This document shows, piece after piece, positions 24,401 through 35,182 of a DNA stretch of 64,000 nt; positions within the stretch are counted from its first letter, which is position 1; every line of letters begins with the position of its first letter. The stretch spans positions 2,666,001-2,730,000 of the forward strand of contig JABYQN010000003.1 in NCBI GenBank assembly GCA_022606135.1. Direction: 5' to 3'. The notes under the pieces are model-generated. The model saw only the letters and a program-made list of their open reading frames with translations, was not told the origin of the DNA and made no database searches. The position numbers were made by a program, and so were the translations under genes. This DNA comes from Fomes fomentarius (lineage: Eukaryota > Basidiomycota > Agaricomycetes > Polyporales > Polyporaceae).

Positions 24401-25095
24401 GTAGACGCATGCACTCAGCTTGCCGTATAGCCCGGAGGTCGCGACATCCCAGTGACCGAAGACAATGTTGACGAGTACATCCGGGAAGTGATCGATGCCA
24501 TCATTGGGAAGGGTGCACAAGCACAGGCGCAAGCCTTCCGGGAGGGATTCTCCAAGGTCTTCCCCATCGCCGATCTGCAAGCGTTCACCTCGGACGAGCT
24601 CATCATGTTGTTTGGTAACGCGGACGAGGACTGGTCACCCGAGAGTGAGTCTTGTCGTCGCTCTTCACAGTTGTCATTCTCATTGCGTGCATAGCTTTGA
24701 GTGAAGCCCTGAAGGCTGATCACGGCTTCCATGTCGAGAGCCGTGCCATCCGTGACCTTGTCGAAATCATGTCCGAATACGACGCTCCTACCCGTCGTAG
24801 CTACCTACAGTTCATCACCGGAAGCCCGAAGCTACCTATTGGTGGTATGTCCCATTGCTCGATGTTCATAGCCGCCGTAGGTACTCACAAACACGTAGGT
24901 TTCCGTGGCCTGAGCCCACCTCTGACCGTCGTCCGGAAGCCCCACGAAGCGCCGCTCACCGCAGATGATTATCTGCCGAGCGTCATGACGTGCGTGAACT
25001 ACCTGAAGCTGCCCGAGTATTCGACCAAGGCGGTGATGCGGGAAAAGCTGTCGATTGCTATGCGGGAGGGTGTGGGAAGCTTCCATTTGTCGTGA
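18484..25095 (+). CDS. UFD4: UFD4/TRIP12-type HECT E3 ubiquitin ligase (one apparent frameshift)
   Basis: About 17 exons: 18484-19007, 19066-19837, 19893-20556, 20609-21057, 21107-21719, 21770-21934, 21987-22546, 22599-22665, 22714-23039, 23100-23343, 23402-23890, 23943-24087, 24156-24230, 24281-24379, 24431-24644, 24695-24844, 24899-25095, giving about 1917 residues. The order is: a basic, disordered N-terminus; an acidic run; armadillo-like helices from about residue 270 ([28 protein letters not shown]); a low-complexity centre; the conserved [23 protein letters not shown] block; and a HECT domain over the last 440 residues. The catalytic Cys is in [13 protein letters not shown], 33 residues from the end. 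It should ubiquitinate N-terminal-ubiquitin-fusion and other proteasome substrates. Between HQHEMRK and SMIWQGVYS the frame shifts by one base near 22940, with no usable intron. An optional 54-nt intron may lie at about 18736-18789. Confidence 0.9.
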
Positions 25096-26190
25096 AGATC
25101 ATTTTGTCTATCGTCTGTCCCCTTGTGTAGTACCATCATTGTCCATCATCTGTGCTATTATCGTCATGTCAAGTAGATCGCATCGTTTGCTCGTTATGAT
25201 AAGGACACTAATATTGCTTCCTCAATCGTTGTCTGTTATGTACATTCAGTGCCCGCTCAGTGATAGCACTTGCTGATATTACACCTATATAAACTTGGAG
25301 TGTACCGGAGGGACGTTGACATTGATATTGCTGTCGAAGTTCTCAGGGCCTGTTCGGTAAGAAAGTTGTTAGAGGCCTACTGTTCCGAAAAATCGAGGCT
25401 GTTCGCAGTCTCGTATCAAGACGGTGACAAGACCCATGCGTAGAGGTGTTTGATATAATTCCACGTCGGTACGATCTCGAAAGTACGCGATCAGGCTGGT
25501 ACATGGCCCGCGAGACCAAATTTTAAGATCTCGTAACCAGAGCCCGTACGAGATGACACATGTGAGCCCATGAGAAAGGAGATGTCGTGGTCGTTGATTA
25601 CGTCCGGATATCCTTGTAGAGTGACGTCCTGTGTAATATACTCACTGTTTCGGTGCAAGCCCAGGACTGGCATCAGTACTTACGGAAAGTCTTTAATAGT
25701 CAATTGAGCTAGGGCGCCTCTGCACTGCCACGATGACCTCCTCCTCACACGCGGCATAGCACGTTGAGTTCACTTTGCATCTATTCGAAAGTTTGTAGAT
25801 CACGCCGAACTAGCAAACTCCATAGCAAATGTGGCAGTACGCAACTCTCATTCACGCATGTTCTCCTTGTTGATGATAAGCACGTTGGAATCGTCCTGAG
25901 AGGTCTCGCTGACTAAAATTATGCGATAGGGACTATGTATTTCGTGTAGGCAGTATGCAAGCCGCGTATAACTAGCGACTGACTATCACGTCAATAGTGT
26001 ACTTCTGCTCTGGAATACTCTGCATCTTGTCTTCACGATGTTCTAGATCTGGGGGATGGGGCATAAGTGAGACATGCTTTCAGAGTCGCTTTCCTCAGAG
26101 GAAGCTTACCGAGATGATCTTTCAGAACACCAGCTGCATGACCCTCTTCACCAATGCGTACGTCAAGGATGTTTCCGCCCTACATGATCA
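25096..26190. other. Intergenic, no recognisable gene
   Basis: This covers the UFD4 3' flank and about 1 kb in which I find no conserved frame. If the DUF6533 fragment that follows once had upstream exons here, they are no longer recognisable. Confidence 0.4.
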
Positions 26191-26425
26191 ACTGATACTA
26201 GGGGTATGCAGCATCACCGCAGTGATAGTCTCGCGCTTCCTGCTCCACCTTCAGGCGGCCAATCAGCACACGATCAATATGAGTACCGACCCTGGGACCA
26301 ACTATCACGACTCCTCGGACGTAGGAACCATAGTATTCAACTGTTCCGGGGTTGGTGCGGCTTCTGACTCGGAGAGTTCGCCCACCATCACCCGAAGATA
26401 CTCGTTCTCAGAACGCGACGTCTAG
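26191..26425 (+). pseudogene. Orphan C-terminal exon of a DUF6533-family gene
   Basis: After an acceptor at about 26209-26211 the frame reads ITAVIVSRFLLHLQAANQ, the last-helix motif of the family, followed by a polar tail ending in a stop at 26423-26425. It is preceded by sequence resembling the penultimate exon. No DUF6533 signature exon, or any other exon of the family, is seen in the preceding 1 kb. I read it as a remnant left by partial deletion of a tandem copy. Confidence 0.5.
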
Positions 26426-27105
26426 AGTGACGAGTTCGGTGGGTTCGTCCACTCTCCCACATTTGGCTTCCAGCAAGATGGGGATGAAGCGGGGGATGCG
26501 GTACAGCGCGTGGTTTGAGTTAGGCGCAAAACCGAGCGCCAACTAGCGTCCTTGTATACTAGGTGCGAAGGTTGCACTGCGCGTATGACCCACGCTTATC
26601 GCTCTCCTTGTCGTAGGGTCACTGTAACTCTCTCACAGCCTTCTTCTCTCCGTGTACCACACACCAGAAACATGGGATCTCCGTGCCTGTTGTCGATGCA
26701 CTCAACAATTGAGTTTGATCTGTGGCGCGGCGAAGCTTCAAGACAGTGGAGAGACCTTTGCCTAGAATAACCTCATCGCCGATGGAAGGGATAATTGCTT
26801 CCAGATCGGAAGCAATACGACATCGCCTGACACTGGTCCCGCGAGCGATCTACTACTTCTGGCACCGCTGCGCTCTTGCATCCAAGTATGTTCTGCGATC
26901 CGTGTTTCAACACCCCTCGGCTCACAAGGACTAAACTGTTAGAACACACCCAGTACCTTCCTTGTCCTAGTACGCAGAGTGTCGGAGTTGAAGGGCATCG
27001 ACGTTCACGTAATCACGGGCTTTGCCCAGCTGGACGTTTTATAAAAGAGTACGGTCGGAGTAGCCCATTATCGTTATCAGATTCTTGACCTCTCCACGTC
27101 CCCAC
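26426..27105. other. Intergenic, upstream of a DUF6533 gene
   Basis: No conserved frame is seen. The region holds the presumed promoter of the gene starting at 27106. Confidence 0.4.
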
Positions 27106-28839
27106 ATGTCTTCCCAAGACTCTGAGCAGATAGCGAGTTATGCGAGCATGTGAGTCGTTAGATTTTCATACCAGGGAGAGCTGACGGTCATTGCCTGTAT
27201 CTAGCATCTTGAACAATTACTGTATTATATGCTCTGCAGGTGAGTGCTTCAATTACATGGGGTGTCGGACTTCCATCTGACGGACCGTGTTCTCCCATGC
27301 GCACTAGTCTTCTTCCTCTATGACTACCTGATTACTTTCGACCGAGAGGTCGATTCTTTCTGGCACGGGGCAACGAGCGGAGCGACTGTGCTCTTCCTAT
27401 CAAACAGATACCTCAATGTCTCCCTCAATATCCTGGGCATGGTAGAATTTGGTCAGTTCTCAGACACGGTGGGTGGTCAGTTCTTGTGAGCTGTGTCCCC
27501 TGCGCTCACAGAACCACACAGAGGTTCGATAATCCCTTCTACGATACTGTGGTGGTCCTGATGATTACTGCGCTATCGGTAGTTGTACTAAGTTTGCACG
27601 AGCACTCGCAATTCTGACCATACTCGCATACATTCCCTGGGCCGGTGAGTCGTACTTTTCTTGGATCCCATTGGTCATCATGCTGATGTGAAATGCGAAG
27701 TGTTCTCTGGCCTACGAGCTTACGCGCTGTGTCTGCATAAACTACCGTCAGCCTTGGTATTCTTGCTGTCTCTTGTCCCATTGGGCATCAACGCGGTCAG
27801 TAGGACAGCTCCTATCGTTCTGTGCCTACACTGAAGGGTTTGCGTTGTATCTCAGGCACGAATAGGATTTAATTTAACGGGCACTGACGACCCCGTCTTC
27901 GGATGCTTCGCTAGTAATCCAGTCCCAGACGCACTACAGCTCAAGTAAGTGACGATATTGATTCGTTTGTCCCGATACTCACATTCATGCGCAGATGTCT
28001 GTCTATCCCTGATCTGCGATTGATCATATCTCATACTGACTTCGACAGTCGTCGTCATTTCAAGGACGTGCCTCATAGCCTCCGACTTCCTGATCATTGT
28101 TATGACATGGCGGAGGCTCCCTAGGAACACACTCTCGTTCGACACCCTCCATAAAGCCCGACTTTCTGTTACTTGTGTGCTTATGCGGGACGGTGAGTAC
28201 TATGCTTGCAAGCTGCGTTGGAGTGATCAATAACGTATTTTGACAGGGATTGTCTACTTCGGGTAAGCATCGAAGCGTTGAACATGGTCAAAGCCTAGGC
28301 ACTGAAACCATCAAATACGCTATTCAGCGTTCTGATGGTCCTGAATGTACTGCACCTTGCGTTCTCGCTCCGCTCAGTAAGATTCTAAGTCCATTCGTTA
28401 GGAAATGAGATAGGCTAATACACTAACAGATGTTCGGTTTCACTGACGACAGTGCAAGCAACCTCACTGCGTTCACGGAACCGTATGTGGCACAGTGACT
28501 TATTCGCCAAGGCTCCAGTCTGATCTGAAACCTCGTATTCACAGTGCAACTGCAGTGTTAGTCTCGCGGTTCCTGCTGGACCTGCAAGAAGCCAACAGGG
28601 CGGATGTCGTACTGCACTGCTCGCTCGGCGAGCTGTCTACATACGCAGAAAGCGGCGTCGGCTCCATCAACTTCGCCAGAGTTGTTGGCTCTATTGGCTC
28701 GACGATTGGACCTGGGTTGCCACACCGCTTGAAGACGGCGAGAAACATCGACGAGTCCAGAAGTGCGTCGGAGTCGTTCGAGCTGTACCCTCCTGTTGCA
28801 CCTTCAAGGATGGATACGCGACTTCAAGAAGGTGCCTGA
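27106..28839 (+). CDS. DUF6533 domain multipass membrane protein
   Basis: This is the clearest member of the family in the window. ATG 27106 starts MSSQDSEQIASYAS, which splices to ILNNYCIICSA and then to the signature exon (about 27309-27468): FFLYDYLITFDREVDSFW, then GATVLFLSNRYLNVSL. Later exons encode CTKFARALAILTILAYIPWA, FSGLRAYALCLHKLPSAL, a loop with paired Cys (VFGCF), TCLIASDFLIIVMTW, VLMVLNVLHLAFSLRS and FGFTDDSASNLTAFTEP. The last exon encodes AVLVSRFLLDLQEANR and a polar cytosolic tail ending at 28839. That gives about seven hydrophobic segments. All exons I traced are open with GT-AG borders; one small exon between 27469 and 27590 is uncertain. Molecular function is unknown. The gene is one of several copies and has a fragment of another just upstream. 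Confidence 0.75.
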
Positions 28840-29837
28840 ATCCACGAGTCACGTCACGGGGTGCTGTGCTGTAAAAATGTTGTTCTTCGCAGATGTTGAC
28901 AGTACCAGCTGGGCGAGTCGGTGAGACAGTACAGAGGATGGCAGAGTGATCCATCATTATTTTGAGCACTAGTGTGTATATCATGTCCTGTGGGCTACCA
29001 CGAGGCCCACGACCACCTCCAAACCCAGTTCACGTACCTCCTACATACACCTACAAGCCTAGAACATCCGCCTCGTACCCTCCTGTACCCTCTTTGGTTC
29101 GCTCCACAGCCAAATGGCCTAATAAATCCACGCCCTCCACCATCCGCACGTTGACTGGCGCTACGTCGAGCTTTTGCCATGGTATCACCGCTTGGCGATC
29201 TGCTGGCAGCTACCTCCACCCGTGTGGCCAGCGGGGCCAAACACGCGCATAAAGACATGTACGCCTCACGTCGCGCAGAACGGATGGCCCGTGAAGCGGC
29301 GGTCAAAGGCGTAGTCGGTGGTCTTCGGTGGTGCGGTCGTTGCCGCGGAGAGCCATGTGGGCCTTTAGGCGCCAAGCCAGTCATGCAGGTCAACAACTTG
29401 AACCGGTCTTGGGTCTCTACTCACCATTGTGCAGATGCTGCAGTTGTCTTCCTTCATGAGCATGTCCTAGAAGCGCGCCAGGAGTTCTACAGCGACGGTG
29501 CCGCAGAGGCGCGAACCTCGGGACGGCGAAACCGAAGCCTGGAGGTCGACAACTTGGGCTGGTCGCTATCGACAATGTATGCCAGTCTCAGCAAACTATT
29601 TCATAGAGACCTTAGAAAACCTACAGGAGTGTAAAAGGGTCTACACCACGCAGCGAGCGCACGTTGACAAGCATCTCAGGCTGGTCCTTGAACGGTGGGC
29701 CGTCTCGGTGGGTGCCCTCGACGGTGGTCCCGCAGATCGAGCAGAACAAATGTTTGTCAACTCTTAGACATGCACGTGTTGAAACTGTTAACGCACCTTG
29801 TCCCTCACCGAGGACGATCGGTAGGTGACTAGATTCT

Positions 29838-30102
29838 TGATACGGCGACACTCGGCTACGCGTGACTAAGCACGGCTATGAGCGGAAAATGCACCAAGTC
29901 GAAGCTGGAGGCTTCTCCGAGCTCGACTGGTCACTCTTATATTAAGAACTTCTTATTAAATACATGCACAGAGTTCGTGTATCTACAGCAGGTTCCAGCA
30001 CGAATCAGAAAGCACAAGCGGAGTGAAACTAGTGTACAGACGACAACGGGCGCGCAAGCGCGGAGTTTGAAAATAGATACCGAATTGGGAATGTTCGTAA
30101 CA
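29838..30102 (-). repeat. 3' LTR of the 6.1-kb chromovirus
   Basis: This copy is 265 bp. On the element strand it starts TGTTACG and ends GTATCA. It is identical to the copy at 35718-35982. Confidence 0.95.
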
Positions 30103-30137
30103 TCACCCTCCCTTCAGATTCGCGTCCACGCGATACG

Positions 30138-33100
30138 TCATAACTCCCCCGCCTCCTCATTCTCCTTCGGTCGTGCTAATATCAAAACCTCCCGCAACTC
30201 GTCTGAATACGGCGCTAGCCCTGCATCCTTTCTGCGTTGCTGCCACCTCGCGAAGACCGCCTGCCACCTACTCCAACTATCCCATTCATTCTCGTAGCGG
30301 TGTTCGGACTGAAGGAGCCGCGCTTGAGCTCGCGTAACACCTACTTGCTCGGATGGACGCCGGGGCTGGATTCTGATGGTAGGCATGCGCGGCGCTGTCG
30401 GGTTCTTGGCGTGGTAAGCGTCCAGGAGGGCCTTACTTTCCGTTTTCAGTCGACCACGCGCCTCCCAGGTCGCATCGGATCGTGGCCGGTTCTTCCATTT
30501 GACAAGATAGGTGAGTTTTCCCCGCTTAACCTTTGAGTCCAGAATTTCTTCCGGTTCGTCCCCTGTCGCAAGTACATTGGGGACGGACCGTTCAACTTTC
30601 TGGTTGGGGAACTCGGGGTCGTTTGCCGGAGTGAGTAAGACCTCGTTGAAGACGGGGTGGATGGCCCTCCATCCCTTTGGAAGCTTCAGCTTGTACGCGC
30701 TGGCGCCAACCTTCGACGCGATCTGGAACGGCCCATACCGCTTGTCGTCAAGCTTCTTGCTCGAGCGCTCGGTAGTGATGTTGAACGAATCTAGGTATAC
30801 CCAATCCCCTGGCTCGTACTGCCGTGATTCCCTCCGGTGCTTATCGTACTGACGCTTCATTGCCTCCTTAGCTAAGGTAAGCGCAGCACCTGCCTCCTCC
30901 TGTATCCGTTTCATCCGCGCCGCATACTGCTCTGCTGACTCAGTTTTAACCTCCTTTGCAGTCTCTACTCCGGTGAACGGGTCTCTCCCGTGCGTCATGA
31001 AGAATGGCGAATAGCCGGTGCCTGAATGTACCCGTGTTCGGTAAGAGAACGACGCGAGTGGGAGCCACTCCGGCCAGTCCGTTTGCCGGTGATTAATGAA
31101 AATCCGTAAGTAGTTCTCCACCTCCTGATTCAGGCGTTCGGTCTGACCGTCTGTTTGCGGGTGATACGCGGTGCTCGGATTCCCTTGAATCCCGAGCTTC
31201 CGATAGAGATCTCGGGTCATATTGGACACGAAGATGGAGCCTCGGTCTGAGAAGATGCGGCGCGGGATTCCATGTAGCGTGATGACGTGTTTGACGAGCA
31301 TATTGGCCCATCCCTCCGAGCTCAACTCGTCTGTTGTAGGGATAGCGATGTAATCCTTAGATTTCAAGTCTACTATCATAAGGATCGCATTGTTACCCTG
31401 TGCATCTGGCAGGTGCGTGATCATGTCGACTGAGATGTATTCCCAGTTATATTCCGGTACTGGGTTGGGATGCAATGGGGCTGCCCTCGGCTGTCGATCT
31501 ATTTTCGTGCGCTGACAAATCGAACATCCTTTTACGTAGGTCTGTACATCCCGCCTGATGGATGGCCACCAATAGGAGCGCTGGATAAGCTCCTGCGTCT
31601 TGGCACGTCCTGGGTGACCCGCCACTAGGGAATCGTGATGCGATGCAATGATGCGCCCTCGGAGCGCCTTGTCCGGCGGCACGACAATCCTCCCCCTCCG
31701 ATAGATCAGACCGTCCTCGGTCGAATATTCCCGGTCTCCCGCCGCAATCTTATTTCGCACGGAATTCTCCACTAATTCTCCGAACTCCCGGATCCCCATC
31801 AACAGCTGCTCGGCTCCATCTACCAGCGCCCGGAACCATTCCGGCCTCAGTACTACTGTCTCTTCCCCCTCCTCACTTCCCTCCTTGTGATCCACGCGGC
31901 GCGAGAGCGCATCTGCCTTTCCCATAGATGAACCAGGGCGGTGCTGTAGTGTAAAGTGATAGTTCTGTAATTCTACCACCCAGCGTGCTTGTCGCGGGTT
32001 CAGCTTTTGTGGGCGCCGGAAGTATTCAAGATTCTTATGATCCGAGTGAATCTCGAATGGCTGTCGCGCGCCCATCAAGAAATGCCTCCACTCATCAAGT
32101 GCTGTCATCACGGCTAACATCTCACGGTCATATATTTCGTAATTCCGTTCGGCTGGAGTCAGCGCTCGTGAGAGGTACGCAATCGTTCGCCACTTCCCAT
32201 CTTGGTTCTGTGCGAGTTCCGCCCCAACAGCATAGTTCGACGCATCACACTGGACTCGGAAGGGGTCCTGATCATTTGGGATCGCTAATACTGGTGCCGT
32301 TGTGATTGCCTCCTTGAGCTGTGTGAATGCCTCCAGCTGTTCCGGTCCCCAGTGCCACTCCACCTGCCCCGTAAGCTGATTGAGTGGCGCCGCAATCTTA
32401 GAGAAATCTCGGATAAACCGGCGATAGAAGTTCGTGAAGCCGAGGAAGCTCTGAACGTCCCGTTTACATGTTGGGGTTGGCCACTCTGTCACTCCCGCGA
32501 CCTTGGCAGGGTCCATCTTCACCACACCATGAGCGATGATATGACCTAAGTACTCCGTCTCCGTTGTTTCGAACTCGCACTTCTCCGGTTTACACGTAAG
32601 CTTGTTCTCGCGCAGGATCTGCAGCACTTGGCGGACAACGTGCCGATGTTCCGCCAGCGTCTCCGTAAAGATCAAGATGTCATCTAGATAGACGATCACT
32701 TTTCCACGCAGAATCAAGTCCTGGAATAGATCGTTCATCATCATCTGGAACGTCGCTGGGCTGTTTGACAATCCGAAGAACATGACAAGGGGTTCGAATA
32801 GCCCTCGATTCGTCAGGAATGCAGCCTTCTCCTCGTCTCCTTCCCGCATCCGTACATTATTGTAGCCCCACCTAATATCCATTTTTGTGTAATACCGCGC
32901 CCCTTTTAGCTTGTCGAACAGCTCGGAAATGAGCGGCAATGGATATTTGTTCTTCTTAGTAAGCACATTCAACTTCCGATAATCCTGGACAGGACGAAGC
33001 TTGCCATCCTTCTTTTTGACAAAGAAGAACGGCGCCCCCCATGGTGACTTAGATGGACGTATCCGTCCCGTCCGTAGATTGTCCTCAAGGAAGTCATCCA

Positions 33101-34190
33101 AGGCCTGCTGCTGTTCAACTGTCATGGGGTACACCTTGCCGCAATGTGGTTGCGCTCCGGGCGTCAGCTCAATGACGTGATCATATGGCCGGTGTTCCGG
33201 TAACTCATCAAAGGTGGCTTCTGCGAAGACGTCATCGTAATCACGATAGTGTTCAGGCACCATCTCCTCAAACGAGCGCTCGGCCTTGGCGCGGCTTTGC
33301 TCAATCGCGATCTCCATTGCCACAGAACTCTTGGCTCGGAGCTTTGCGGCCCGCAGCTGCTCGCCTCGCTGATGTAAGTACGATTGCGTATGCAGCATGA
33401 AGATCTGCTCTCCGTCCACCAGAACTCGTTCACAGGTGCTTGGGCAACGATTGAATTCAATGGCTTTGTGCCTCCAGTCTATCGAGGGATTGTGATGCGA
33501 TATCCATTCATATCCCAGGAAGATATCCGACTTCCCCAAATCCGTCACCAAAAACGTCATTGTCTCCCGGTGATCCCCGATGCTTACTCGTAGGCGCGCA
33601 TAATGCGTGATGCTCCCACCCGAGTTGACCGTGCCGTCGGCATTGTAGACCGGAACGGGCATGTCCAGGGCCACAATCTCGATCCCATGTCTCCTTACAA
33701 AGTCCCGGTGCACACAAGAGCCGGTGCTTCCACTGTCCAACAACGCCTCCACATCCACTCTCTTCCCTGTCTCTGGTACTTCAATGACTACTGGTACGTC
33801 CATCTGTCTGCGGGTTCCTCGTGCTCTAACTACTTTAAATAGCTTTGGTCCTTCTCTAGTAATACTATAAATAGGGGCACTATCTACTGTAGCAATTTTT
33901 TGGCTCGCCGCATTCGAGTCTTTTATGATTTTTTTGGCTTTTTCCTTTTTTGGTTTTTGGTCGGTTTTATACGTATTCTTATCAATAATATCGGATTGAA
34001 AAGGGATGGTGAATGGTACATTATTATATAAGTCTCGAGAAAGATCGAAAATAGATAAACTATCGTTTTTGGGCTCTTCTACATCAAGTAGTGCATATCG
34101 ATTGTGTCCTGGGTCAGAACGTTGTGCGGTTACGCCGACCCGAATCCAAAACCCGCCTGTTTGAACGAATCTGGATCTTCCGCTGCCCAT
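30138..34190 (-). CDS. Pol polyprotein (PR-RT-RH-IN-chromodomain) of the 6.1-kb chromovirus
   Basis: The open frame is 1350 codons from 34190, but translation probably enters by -1 frameshift at 34154-34148, in the overlap with gag. Domains in order: aspartic protease at about 150 (ALLDSGSTGS); reverse transcriptase at about 375-545, with active site VYLDDILIF at about 500; RNase H from about 645 (CDASNYAVGAEL); integrase His-Cys zinc region at about 850-890 (HHDSLVAGHPGR, CSICQRTK); integrase core with DMITHL, SDRGSIFVS and STAYHPQTDGQTERLNQ; the GPY/F motif (RYGPFQIASKVG); and a chromodomain at about 1215-1260 (LTYLVKWKNRPRSDATWE). No stop or frameshift interrupts it. The chromodomain is expected to direct integration to particular chromatin. 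Confidence 0.95.
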   Translation of the reverse strand: MGSGRSRFVQTGGFWIRVGVTAQRSDPGHNRYALLDVEEPKNDSLSIFDLSRDLYNNVPFTIPFQSDIIDKNTYKTDQKPKKEKAKKIIKDSNAASQKIATVDSAPIYSITREGPKLFKVVRARGTRRQMDVPVVIEVPETGKRVDVEALLDSGSTGSCVHRDFVRRHGIEIVALDMPVPVYNADGTVNSGGSITHYARLRVSIGDHRETMTFLVTDLGKSDIFLGYEWISHHNPSIDWRHKAIEFNRCPSTCERVLVDGEQIFMLHTQSYLHQRGEQLRAAKLRAKSSVAMEIAIEQSRAKAERSFEEMVPEHYRDYDDVFAEATFDELPEHRPYDHVIELTPGAQPHCGKVYPMTVEQQQALDDFLEDNLRTGRIRPSKSPWGAPFFFVKKKDGKLRPVQDYRKLNVLTKKNKYPLPLISELFDKLKGARYYTKMDIRWGYNNVRMREGDEEKAAFLTNRGLFEPLVMFFGLSNSPATFQMMMNDLFQDLILRGKVIVYLDDILIFTETLAEHRHVVRQVLQILRENKLTCKPEKCEFETTETEYLGHIIAHGVVKMDPAKVAGVTEWPTPTCKRDVQSFLGFTNFYRRFIRDFSKIAAPLNQLTGQVEWHWGPEQLEAFTQLKEAITTAPVLAIPNDQDPFRVQCDASNYAVGAELAQNQDGKWRTIAYLSRALTPAERNYEIYDREMLAVMTALDEWRHFLMGARQPFEIHSDHKNLEYFRRPQKLNPRQARWVVELQNYHFTLQHRPGSSMGKADALSRRVDHKEGSEEGEETVVLRPEWFRALVDGAEQLLMGIREFGELVENSVRNKIAAGDREYSTEDGLIYRRGRIVVPPDKALRGRIIASHHDSLVAGHPGRAKTQELIQRSYWWPSIRRDVQTYVKGCSICQRTKIDRQPRAAPLHPNPVPEYNWEYISVDMITHLPDAQGNNAILMIVDLKSKDYIAIPTTDELSSEGWANMLVKHVITLHGIPRRIFSDRGSIFVSNMTRDLYRKLGIQGNPSTAYHPQTDGQTERLNQEVENYLRIFINHRQTDWPEWLPLASFSYRTRVHSGTGYSPFFMTHGRDPFTGVETAKEVKTESAEQYAARMKRIQEEAGAALTLAKEAMKRQYDKHRRESRQYEPGDWVYLDSFNITTERSSKKLDDKRYGPFQIASKVGASAYKLKLPKGWRAIHPVFNEVLLTPANDPEFPNQKVERSVPNVLATGDEPEEILDSKVKRGKLTYLVKWKNRPRSDATWEARGRLKTESKALLDAYHAKNPTAPRMPTIRIQPRRPSEQVGVTRAQARLLQSEHRYENEWDSWSRWQAVFARWQQRRKDAGLAPYSDELREVLILARPKENEEAGEL

Positions 34191-35182
34191 TTCCGTACAT
34201 TCTCACGGAAGCTATCCTCTTCCCACATAGCGCGCGTCTGCTGCGGTGGCGGCTGCTGCGGTGTCGGCTGCTGAGTGTTGGCTGCTGAAGCCCCTGCAGC
34301 ACGATACGTTATGTGCCATGTATTGGTGCAGCCCGGCGCTGCATCTCCTCTCCTCCTCCCGCAACTATAGCATACTCGCGCGGCACCCGCGCGGTCTAAA
34401 TCCATTGGCTGCCCACGTCCTCCATAAACAGTACCCGTACCGTCGTTTCGGCTCTGGACCACAGCAGGGGCCGGCATCCGGTTCTCGGCTACTACCGGAA
34501 CCCTTGGTGGCGGCGGTCTGGACTGTATCTGGGGTCGGATCTGCGGGGTGTGTGCCTGGAGCGCCAAGCGCTGTGCCCACGCGTCATCAAGGAGGATGAC
34601 GCGCGTCTTCCACTCGTCGTAGGTAGCTGGGAGCGGCGTGTTGCAATAGATGGAATCCAGATACCTGGGGTTAATGCCTCGTTTGACCCACTCCAGCGCG
34701 AAGCGGTCCGCAGTCGTGTACCCCGCCTGCATGAGGAGCATCTCGAACTCCTGGAAGAACTCCGTTGCAGGCCTCCGATCCTGTCGGAGGTGCTCGAGCT
34801 TATCAAGGGCTTGGCGCTCGGCAAGTCGATCCGTGAACGCCTGATCGAGATCTTGCCACACCTCATCGACGGTGATGTTCCACGTTCCGTTGGCTGAATT
34901 GAAATGTAGGTCGGTGTATGCGTTGACCCACTGGTTGACGCGTTCCCCGTGGATTTTGGACATGAGAAAGGTGATGATTTGATGACGGTTGGCGGCTGCT
35001 CGAGTGGACATGTACCGCGCAATCTGACTCTTCCATGTCCTATATTTGGACTTATCCCCGTCGAACGTAAGTGGGGACTCTGGTTTGAGTTTCTGATCGC
35101 TTTGTATCGGCTGCCATTGATTGACGATCCTATCGAGGAAGCTCTCAAACTGCTGTTCCGTCATCATGATCGGTTGCGTCAT
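34130..35182 (-). CDS. Gag protein of the 6.1-kb chromovirus
   Basis: The ORF has 350 codons and starts with MTQPIMMTEQQFESF. Residues about 40-200 match the retrotransposon capsid pattern (LTFDGDKSKYRTWKSQI, TEFFQEFEMLLMQAGY). A zinc knuckle is expected near 270, but the sequence CYSCGRRRGDAAPGC has Gly where the canonical CCHC His should be and one extra residue before the last Cys, so it is degenerate. A Gln/Pro-rich stretch follows. The ORF ends at TAA 34132-34130 and overlaps pol by 61 nt. Gag should form the particle that packages the element RNA. Confidence 0.9.
   Translation of the reverse strand: MTQPIMMTEQQFESFLDRIVNQWQPIQSDQKLKPESPLTFDGDKSKYRTWKSQIARYMSTRAAANRHQIITFLMSKIHGERVNQWVNAYTDLHFNSANGTWNITVDEVWQDLDQAFTDRLAERQALDKLEHLRQDRRPATEFFQEFEMLLMQAGYTTADRFALEWVKRGINPRYLDSIYCNTPLPATYDEWKTRVILLDDAWAQRLALQAHTPQIRPQIQSRPPPPRVPVVAENRMPAPAVVQSRNDGTGTVYGGRGQPMDLDRAGAARVCYSCGRRRGDAAPGCTNTWHITYRAAGASAANTQQPTPQQPPPQQTRAMWEEDSFRENVRKWAAEDPDSFKQAGFGFGSA
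34148..34154 (-). promoter_or_regulatory. Probable -1 ribosomal frameshift site (G GGT TTT) between gag and pol
   Basis: In the gag frame the codons run GCG GGT TTT, so the heptamer GGGTTTT fits the X XXY YYZ rule exactly. It lies five codons before the gag TAA. A -1 slip here enters the pol frame, which is open in both directions across the site. I could not model a downstream pseudoknot. Confidence 0.7.
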
